The position numbers and the translations under genes were made by a program. The notes under the pieces were generated by a model that did not search any database, was not told the origin of the DNA, and saw nothing but the letters and a program-made list of their open reading frames with translations. This document shows, in pieces, positions 57,774 through 64,000 of a DNA stretch of 64,000 nt (its first letter is position 1; the number at the start of each line of letters is the position of its first letter). The DNA comes from an uncultured Alphaproteobacteria bacterium (GTDB taxonomy: Bacteria > Pseudomonadota > Alphaproteobacteria > HIMB59 > GCA-002718135): positions 216,502-280,501 of the forward strand of contig CABYRH010000001.1 in the NCBI GenBank assembly GCA_902521315.1, in the 5' to 3' direction.

Positions 57774-59204
57774 ATGAAATTAAAAAGCTCGACTCCAAAA
57801 GATTTAATGTCCGAAATTAAAGATATGGACATTAAGATGGTTGATATGCGCTTTACTGATATACCAGGAACAACTCAACATTTTACAATACCAATTAAAT
57901 TTTTAGACGAAGATATTTTTTCCGATGGACTTGGTTTTGATGGATCTTCTGTAAGAGGTTTCCAAGAAATTCAAGACAGTGATATGATTGTTTTACCAGA
58001 TGCAACGACTGCATACATTGATCCATTTTTTTCAGAAAAAACTTTAGCATTACATTGTAATATTAAGGATCCTGTGACTTTGGTTGATTATAGTCGTGAC
58101 CCAAGAAATATTGCCAAAAAAGCTGAAGCATATTTGAAATCATCTGGTATTGGCGATACAGCATTTTTCGGACCAGAAGCAGAATTTTTTGTATTCAACA
58201 ATGTTCAGTTTGATTCTGGATCAAACTTTGCATTTCATGAAGTTGATTCTGTTGAAGGTACATGGAATAGTGGTGCTGATGAAAACCCAAACCTGGGACA
58301 TAAGCCGAGACATAAGGAAGGTTATTTTCCTTTACCACCAGTTGATACACTTCAAGATGTAAGAACTGAAATGGTCATGACAATGCAAGACATAGGTCTT
58401 ACTGTTGAAGCACACCACCATGAAGTTGCAACAGGTGGACAGTGTGAAATTGATTTAGAATTTTCACCACTTTTAAAGATGGCTGATGATATGATGAAAT
58501 ACAAGTATGTCGTTAAAAATGTTGCTAGACAACATGGAATGACTGCTACATTTATGCCTAAACCTTTATTTGAAGATAATGGATCAGGTATGCACGTTCA
58601 TCAAAGTGTTTGGAAAGATGGTGATACACTGATGTACAAGGAAGGGAACTATGCCAACTTAAGTGACTTAGCTCTAAATTATATTGGCGGTATACTTAAA
58701 CATGCACCTGCTCTATTAGCTTTTTGTGCTCCTACTACTAATTCATATAAAAGATTGGTACCAGGCTTTGAGGCTCCAGTAAACATTGTTTACTCTCAAA
58801 GAAATAGAACTGCGTCAGTTAGAATTCCTGCTTATTCTCAAAGTCCTAAATCAAAAAGAATGGAATTTAGATGTCCTGATCCAAGTGCAAATCCATACCT
58901 AGCATTTTCAGCAATGTTAATGGCAGGATTAGATGGAATTAAAAATAAAATTAATCCTGGTGATCCAACAGATATAAATCTCTACGCTGCTAGTGATGAA
59001 GTTTTGTCAAAAATTCAATCTACGCCTGGATCTTTAGCTGAATCTCTTGAAGCTCTTGAAAAAGATCATGCATTTTTATTAGAAGGTGATGTATTTACCA
59101 AAGATGTAATTGAAACTTATATTAGCTATAAAAAAGAGAGTGAGGTTGACCCTATTAATATTAGACCTCATCCACACGAGTTTAAATTATACTACGACGT
59201 GTAG
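57774..59204 (+). CDS. glnA: Glutamine synthetase, type I
   Basis: 476 aa GSI dodecamer-type enzyme making glutamine from glutamate, ammonia and ATP. Motifs: [63 protein letters not shown], and [23 protein letters not shown]. The tyrosine of the usual adenylylation site is present in INLYAASDE, but the surrounding NLYDLPPEE consensus is altered. The start follows the strong SD AAGGAG. The 5' region contains tandem glutamine aptamers, and a clear terminator follows the gene. Expression is probably set by glutamine through RNA (inference). Confidence 0.97.
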   Translation: MKLKSSTPKDLMSEIKDMDIKMVDMRFTDIPGTTQHFTIPIKFLDEDIFSDGLGFDGSSVRGFQEIQDSDMIVLPDATTAYIDPFFSEKTLALHCNIKDPVTLVDYSRDPRNIAKKAEAYLKSSGIGDTAFFGPEAEFFVFNNVQFDSGSNFAFHEVDSVEGTWNSGADENPNLGHKPRHKEGYFPLPPVDTLQDVRTEMVMTMQDIGLTVEAHHHEVATGGQCEIDLEFSPLLKMADDMMKYKYVVKNVARQHGMTATFMPKPLFEDNGSGMHVHQSVWKDGDTLMYKEGNYANLSDLALNYIGGILKHAPALLAFCAPTTNSYKRLVPGFEAPVNIVYSQRNRTASVRIPAYSQSPKSKRMEFRCPDPSANPYLAFSAMLMAGLDGIKNKINPGDPTDINLYAASDEVLSKIQSTPGSLAESLEALEKDHAFLLEGDVFTKDVIETYISYKKESEVDPINIRPHPHEFKLYYDV

Positions 59205-59227
59205 AATTATACTTGTAATCTATAAAG

Positions 59228-59253
59228 AAAACCGCCTTAGGGCGGTTTTTTTT
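59228..59253 (+). terminator. Intrinsic terminator after glnA
   Basis: CCGCC (59232-59236), loop TTAG, GGCGG (59241-59245), flanked by A-tract on the left and eight T on the right. Classical rho-independent terminator 24 bp after the glnA stop. It isolates glnA from parE. Confidence 0.93.
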
Positions 59254-59289
59254 ATGTTTTTAGAACAACACTTTTGATAAGAAATATTT

Positions 59290-61224
59290 GTGGCTAAAAA
59301 ATCTACTTATAATGCCAAAGATATTGAAGTACTTGAGGGTCTTGAGCCAGTTCGTAAAAGACCGGGTATGTATATTGGAAGTACAAATCAAGATGGTCTT
59401 CATCATTTAGTTAATGAAGTACTAGATAATAGTATAGATGAAGTTTTAGCTGGTCACGCGACCGATATAAGTTTTCAATATAAAAAAGATGGTTCGATAA
59501 AAATAAAAGATAATGGAAGAGGTATTCCTATTGATTTTCATCCAAAATATAAAAATAAAAGAGCACTTGAAGTAGTTTTAACTACACTTCATGCAGGTGG
59601 TAAATTTAACAGTAATGCTTACAAAACTTCTGGTGGATTACACGGGGTTGGGATTTCTGTTGTAAATGCATTAAGTTCTTTATTACAAGTTCAGGTATTC
59701 AAAGATGGAAAAGTGTATAGACAAGATTACTCAAAAGGAAAGGTTAAGACAAAAATAAAAATTGAAAAATGTAGCAAAAAATTAAAAGGTACAGAAATTT
59801 CTTTTATCCCAGATGAAAGCATATTTGAAGAAACACAATTTGTTCCAAAAAAATTATATAATTTTATAAATATGAAATCAGTATTAGTTGGAGGCACAAC
59901 TATCAACTTTGAAATTGATAAAGAATTAATAAAAGATAAAACCCCTAATAAAAAAAGTTTTTTTTATAAAAAAGGAATTGAAGATTATTTTCAATTAGAA
60001 TACGCAAACAGCTCTAAATTATTTGAAAAAAATTTTTTATTAAAATCAAAAATTAAAGATAATGAAAATTTTGAAACTTTAATTTCATTTAATACAAATG
60101 AAAATTCAAGTTTAATGTCATATTGTAACACTATTGAAACACCAGATGGCGGCTCTCATGAAAATGGTATTCGTAATGGAATTCTAAAAGCTATAAAACT
60201 TTATGGCCAAAAAAATCAATTCTCAAAAATCAGCAATATCAATCACAGTGATATTTTTGATTACTCTAACGTTATTATTTCAATCTTTATAAATGATCCA
60301 AGTTTTGAAGGTCAAACTAAAAAGAGAATAATAATGCCAAATTTACAAAAAGAAATTGAAACAAAAACACAACAAGAATTTTTATTATGGTTAAATGCTA
60401 ATAAGAAAAATTCAAAAATACTTTTAGATAATTTAATTGAAAGAGCTCTTCAAAGAACTGATTTATCAAAAATTAAAGAGTTAGATAGAAAAAGTATTAA
60501 AGAAAGAAATCGTCTTCCAGGTAAGTTAGTAGATTGTTCGAGTAAATCAGTAAAAGATTCTGAAATATTTATTGTTGAAGGCGACAGTGCTGGAGGTTCT
60601 GCTAAGCAAGCAAGAAATAGAGAATTTCAAGCAATACTTCCTTTAAGGGGGAAAATATTAAATGTTTATAACGTTGGGCTATCTAAAATTGCTGATAACA
60701 ATGAAATACAAAATCTTATTCAATCTTTAGGTTGTGGTATTGGAAAAAACTTTGAAATTTCAAAACTTCGATATGAGAAAATAATTTTAATGACTGATGC
60801 GGACGTAGATGGTTCACATATTGCAACTCTACTTATTACTTTTTTTTATAAATATATGAAAAGTTTAATTGATGAAAATAAACTATATCTAGCAATGCCT
60901 CCTTTATTTAAAATTTATAATAAAAATAAATCTTTTTACGCATATGATGAAAAAGAGAAAGATAAATTAATTGAAAAAGAATTTAAGTCTGACAATTATA
61001 ACATTACAAGATTTAAAGGTTTGGGTGAAATGCCAGCTGATCAATTGAAAGAGACTACAATGGATCAAAACAAAAGAAATCTAATATTGATTAACTCTGA
61101 AAAAGCTAAGAAAGATATGAAGAATACCGAAAGTTTATTCGAAACCTTAATGGGAAAACAAGCAGAGTTACGTTTTAAATTTATTCAAAATAATGCTAAC
61201 TTCATTAAAAATTTAGACGTCTAA
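59290..61224 (+). CDS. parE: DNA topoisomerase IV subunit B
   Basis: 644 aa type IIA topoisomerase ATPase subunit that decatenates chromosomes with ParC. The GHKL ATPase region shows EVLDNSIDEVLAGHA, DNGRGIPIDFHP and TSGGLHGVGISVVNALS. The TOPRIM domain has EGDSAGGSAKQARNREFQAI and MTDADVDGSHIATLL. EVLEGLEPVRKRPGMYIG and AKQARNRE favour ParE over GyrB. The start is GTG (MAKKSTYNAKDIEVLEG) without an obvious Shine-Dalgarno. Its promoter must lie in the 36 bp after the glnA terminator. glpK follows after 3 bp. Confidence 0.94.
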   Translation: MAKKSTYNAKDIEVLEGLEPVRKRPGMYIGSTNQDGLHHLVNEVLDNSIDEVLAGHATDISFQYKKDGSIKIKDNGRGIPIDFHPKYKNKRALEVVLTTLHAGGKFNSNAYKTSGGLHGVGISVVNALSSLLQVQVFKDGKVYRQDYSKGKVKTKIKIEKCSKKLKGTEISFIPDESIFEETQFVPKKLYNFINMKSVLVGGTTINFEIDKELIKDKTPNKKSFFYKKGIEDYFQLEYANSSKLFEKNFLLKSKIKDNENFETLISFNTNENSSLMSYCNTIETPDGGSHENGIRNGILKAIKLYGQKNQFSKISNINHSDIFDYSNVIISIFINDPSFEGQTKKRIIMPNLQKEIETKTQQEFLLWLNANKKNSKILLDNLIERALQRTDLSKIKELDRKSIKERNRLPGKLVDCSSKSVKDSEIFIVEGDSAGGSAKQARNREFQAILPLRGKILNVYNVGLSKIADNNEIQNLIQSLGCGIGKNFEISKLRYEKIILMTDADVDGSHIATLLITFFYKYMKSLIDENKLYLAMPPLFKIYNKNKSFYAYDEKEKDKLIEKEFKSDNYNITRFKGLGEMPADQLKETTMDQNKRNLILINSEKAKKDMKNTESLFETLMGKQAELRFKFIQNNANFIKNLDV

Positions 61225-61227
61225 TTT

Positions 61228-62709
61228 ATGAAAAAATATTTTTTGGTAATAGATCAAGGAACAACAAGTTCAAGAATTGTACTGTATAATAAAAAATTTG
61301 AAATATTCGATATTGTCCAAAAAGAATTTAAACAATATTTTCCCAATGAAGGTTGGGTAGAACATAATGCAATTGAAATTTGGGATGATGTTAGAAATTT
61401 AATTTCAAAAATATTAAGAAAAAATAAGTTAAATTCAAAAAATATAATTTCAATTGGAATTACCAATCAAAGAGAAACAACAGTTTTGTGGAATAAGAAA
61501 ACTGGGAAACCAGTTTATAGAGCAATAGTCTGGCAAGATAGAAGAACAGCTAATCTTTGTGAAAATTTAAAAAGAAAAGGGATTGATAAAAAAATTCAAA
61601 GAATAACTGGTCTAGAGCTTGATCCGTATTTTTCAGCTACTAAAATTAAATGGATTATTGATAATGTTAAGAAAGTAAATAAGAATTTAAAAAATAATAA
61701 TTTACTTTTCGGAACAATAGACACCTGGCTATTATGGAAATTAACCAAGGGAAAATCTCACCTAACAGATATATCAAATGCCTCGAGAACCATGATTTTT
61801 GATTCTCAAAAAGAGCAGTGGTCTGACAACATTTTAAAAATATTTAATATTCCAAAAAATATCTTACCAACTGTAGTTGAAAATGCATATGATTTTGGCT
61901 CTACTAAATTATTTGGTGATTCAATACCAATTGGAGGCATGGCTGGAGACCAACAGTCAGCAACAATTGGTCAAGCTTGTTTTAAAAAAGGGCAATCAAA
62001 AAGTACATATGGTACAGGCTGTTTTCTTCTTATGAATATTGGAGGAAAATTTAAATTGTCTAAAAATAGATTACTAACAACTGTTGCTTTTAAAATAAAT
62101 GGTAAAAAAATGTTTTGCTATGAAGGAAGTATTTTTGTAGCAGGCTCTGCCATACAATGGCTTCGCGATAATTTAAAATTTATAAAAGATTCTAGTGAAA
62201 CTGATAAATTGTATAAAAAAGCTAATAAAGATGAAAGTTTATTTTTTGTCCCAGCCTTAACTGGACTTGGCGCCCCATATTGGAACCCTAATGCAAGAGG
62301 AACATTTTTTGGCATCACTAGAAATACGTCTAAAGAAGATATCATCAAAGCAACTTTGGACAGCCTATCTTTTCAAACTTATGAATTAATTGAGTGTATG
62401 GAAAAAGATTCTAAGACAAAGATTAGTGAAATAAGAGTTGATGGAGGTATGGTTAAAAATAATAGCTTTCTACAAAGTTTAGCAAATATCTCTCAAATTA
62501 AAATTATTAGACCAAGTAATGTTGAGACTACTTCACTTGGTGTAGCATATCTTGCAGCAATTCAATCTGGATATTTAAAAAATACAAGCCAAATAAGTAA
62601 ACTTTGGAAAAAAGATAAAACAGTAAAAGCAAATATTAACAAATCCATTTCAACTTCAAGTATTAGTAAGTGGAAATCAATTATAAATGTAGTCAATAAT
62701 TTTTATTAA
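61228..62709 (+). CDS. glpK: Glycerol kinase
   Basis: 493 aa FGGY-family kinase converting glycerol to glycerol-3-phosphate. Phosphate-binding IDQGTTSSRIVLY at the N-terminus, EGWVEHNAIEIWDD, TNQRETTVLWNKKTGKPVYRAIVWQDRRT, GDQQSATIGQACFKKGQSKSTYGTGCFLL and DGGMVKNNSFLQ are family hallmarks. It begins 3 bp after parE, so it is probably co-transcribed with a replication gene rather than with glpD or glpF. Its last 17 bp overlap the convergent amidotransferase gene. Confidence 0.96.
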   Translation: MKKYFLVIDQGTTSSRIVLYNKKFEIFDIVQKEFKQYFPNEGWVEHNAIEIWDDVRNLISKILRKNKLNSKNIISIGITNQRETTVLWNKKTGKPVYRAIVWQDRRTANLCENLKRKGIDKKIQRITGLELDPYFSATKIKWIIDNVKKVNKNLKNNNLLFGTIDTWLLWKLTKGKSHLTDISNASRTMIFDSQKEQWSDNILKIFNIPKNILPTVVENAYDFGSTKLFGDSIPIGGMAGDQQSATIGQACFKKGQSKSTYGTGCFLLMNIGGKFKLSKNRLLTTVAFKINGKKMFCYEGSIFVAGSAIQWLRDNLKFIKDSSETDKLYKKANKDESLFFVPALTGLGAPYWNPNARGTFFGITRNTSKEDIIKATLDSLSFQTYELIECMEKDSKTKISEIRVDGGMVKNNSFLQSLANISQIKIIRPSNVETTSLGVAYLAAIQSGYLKNTSQISKLWKKDKTVKANINKSISTSSISKWKSIINVVNNFY

Positions 62710-63514
62710 GATTTAACCAATTTGAAAGTTCTAAAGAATGGATTTCTTCATCAACTACATCATCATATATATGTAATTCTTTTTTCTCAAGATTATCAGG
62801 GTTTTGTAAAATCATTTTTTCATTTTCAAATTCTGATAAATTTTCATATACTTTTTGTTCCAACAAAATATCTTTTCTCATTTCCATAAGTCCGGCCATC
62901 CATTTTGAATTAAATTCTGGATGGTATTGTACTGCCCAAACACTTGATTGATTTACTTCAAAGCTTATAGATTGGAATTGACTGATCTTATTTGAGGCAA
63001 GTACCTTAGTTTCTTTTGGAAGCTTTTCTGCTTCATCATAATGCCAACATAGTGCATTAAATGATTTTTTTTTGTTTTTATACATGGGATGAATTTCACC
63101 ATCATGATTTAATGTAATATTTTTAGCTAAAACTGCTTCAAGGCCATTTGGATTTTTTCTTACTCTACCTCCTGCGGCAGTTACTAAAACCTGAAGCCCC
63201 CAACAACTACCAAATATTTTATTCTTTTTTTTAAATAATTCTTTAGCTAAATCTATTTGATTAGTTATGGATTTTGTCATGTTATATATATTAAGTAAGC
63301 TTCCTGTCCAAGCAACCGCTTCGAAATCGTCAAGACTTATGCCTAAAGGAAGATAATTATTATGAACAGCAGGATGAATTGTTGTAATATTGATAGTTGA
63401 ACTAGAATATTTTTTTAAAATTTTTTCATATACTTGAAATTGAGTATCCATACCCAATTTTGTATATCGATCAGAAGCTTCTTTTTCATTTCCATCGACT
63501 AATAATATGTTCAT
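62693..63514 (-). CDS. Class I glutamine amidotransferase family protein
   Basis: 273 aa. A stand-alone GATase1 domain (GMP-synthase-like). The nucleophile is C104 in FGSCWGLQVLVTAAGG, and H198 and E200 in WAVQYHPEF complete the triad. An additional segment FNALCWHYDEAEKLP carries residues typical of the YgfF/GuaA-like clan. The C-terminal ~60 residues are acidic and helical. Such proteins include gamma-glutamyl hydrolases and amidotransferase partners; the substrate is unknown. It converges with glpK (17-bp overlap) and is divergent from the iolE-like gene. Confidence 0.85.
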   Translation of the reverse strand: MNILLVDGNEKEASDRYTKLGMDTQFQVYEKILKKYSSSTINITTIHPAVHNNYLPLGISLDDFEAVAWTGSLLNIYNMTKSITNQIDLAKELFKKKNKIFGSCWGLQVLVTAAGGRVRKNPNGLEAVLAKNITLNHDGEIHPMYKNKKKSFNALCWHYDEAEKLPKETKVLASNKISQFQSISFEVNQSSVWAVQYHPEFNSKWMAGLMEMRKDILLEQKVYENLSEFENEKMILQNPDNLEKKELHIYDDVVDEEIHSLELSNWLNLNKNY

Positions 63515-63557
63515 ATTTATCTTTATTTTTCATCTATCATGAAATATGTAAAACTTC

Positions 63558-64000
63558 ATGAAAATTAAACTTGGTATCGCACCTATTGCCTGGAGTAATG
63601 ATGATATGCCAGAACTAGGAGGTGACACTCCTATTGAAAAATGTTTAGAGGATGCAAGCACATCTGGATTTTCAGGTATTGAATTAGGTGGAAAATTTCC
63701 AAGAAATCCTGGAATAACTAAATATCTTTTAGAAAAATTTAATTTAAAAATGCCAGGTGGTTGGTATGGGGCAATGCTTAGAAAAAGAAGTGTAAAAGAA
63801 GAATGGATAGCACTCCAAGATCATTTAAATTTATTAAAGTTAATTAATGCGGATGTTTTTGTTTTTGCTGATGTATCTGATTCAATCCAAGGCGATCAAT
63901 CAAAAGCTCTTAGTAAAAGACCAATACTTGAAAAAGATGAATGGGATAGCTATTGCAAAAAAATCAGTGAATTATCTGATATGCTGATGGATGAAGGAAT
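63558..64000 (+). CDS. iolE: IolE-like inosose dehydratase, N-terminal part (runs off window)
   Basis: 147 codons lie inside the window, from ATG 63558 (frame open to the edge). The start MKIKLGIAPIAWSNDDMPEL and GFSGIELGGKFPRNPG match myo-inosose-2 dehydratase (IolE), a xylose-isomerase-like TIM barrel. GGWYGAMLRKRSVKEEW and LLKLINADVFVFADVSDS follow as expected. It would dehydrate scyllo-inosose in inositol catabolism; without neighbouring iol genes a related sugar-acid dehydratase is possible. No strong Shine-Dalgarno is seen. Confidence 0.85.
   Translation, partial: MKIKLGIAPIAWSNDDMPELGGDTPIEKCLEDASTSGFSGIELGGKFPRNPGITKYLLEKFNLKMPGGWYGAMLRKRSVKEEWIALQDHLNLLKLINADVFVFADVSDSIQGDQSKALSKRPILEKDEWDSYCKKISELSDMLMDEG

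Overview
The window is a very AT-rich (roughly 30% G+C by eye, not computed), extremely compact, all-housekeeping chromosome segment. Gene content and order are those of Alphaproteobacteria: eno-kdsA-pyrG-secG-tpiA; ppiD-trpEGDC-moaC-lexA; gltX-gltA; the frr-uppS-cdsA-dxr-bamA-skp-lpxD-fabZ-lpxA-lpxI-lpxB envelope block; dnaE-lolDC-proS-DUF1467-rnj-coaX-birA-nuo; and tig-clpP-clpX-lon-hupB. Low G+C, near-zero intergenic space, many overlapping genes and loss of normally embedded genes point to a streamlined, probably marine, free-living lineage (SAR11/HIMB59-like). That placement is inference. I see no mobile element, pseudogene, CRISPR array or phage remnant.

Layout. 1-3665 (minus): enolase 5' end, KDO8P synthase, CTP synthase, SecG, triosephosphate isomerase. 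3715-13290 (plus): PpiD foldase, tryptophan genes, MoaC, LexA with a clear alphaproteobacterial LexA box, GltX, citrate synthase. 13265-49390 (minus): 36 consecutive co-directional genes for lipid A, outer-membrane assembly, isoprenoid and phospholipid synthesis, translation factors, DNA polymerase III alpha, Lol transport, RNase J, cofactor enzymes and the 14 complex I subunits. 49491-55980 (minus): tRNA-Asp, tRNA-Val, HU, Lon, ClpX, ClpP, trigger factor, tRNA-Leu, tRNA-His. 56033-62709 (plus): class I aminotransferase, PII protein, glutamine synthetase, ParE, glycerol kinase. The right edge holds a minus-strand glutamine amidotransferase and the 5' part of an iolE-like gene.

The most interesting region is the 245-bp gap between the PII gene and glnA (57529-57773). 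It carries two tandem copies of what I recognise as the glnA-type (class I) glutamine riboswitch aptamer. Helices P2 and P3 differ in sequence between the copies while pairing is kept. A possible expression-platform hairpin lies just before the glnA Shine-Dalgarno. The neighbouring PII protein has an unusual T-loop, and GlnA has an altered context around its adenylylation tyrosine. Together these suggest that nitrogen control here relies on an RNA glutamine sensor rather than the classical GlnD/GlnE cascade (inference).

Other points: an S2 (rpsB) leader hairpin whose loop can pair with the Shine-Dalgarno region; a probably leaderless lexA mRNA; trigger factor starting 16 nt after a tRNA; absence of rseP, moeA and comEC from their usual places; and repeated TTG starts in TTGA stop/start overlaps.
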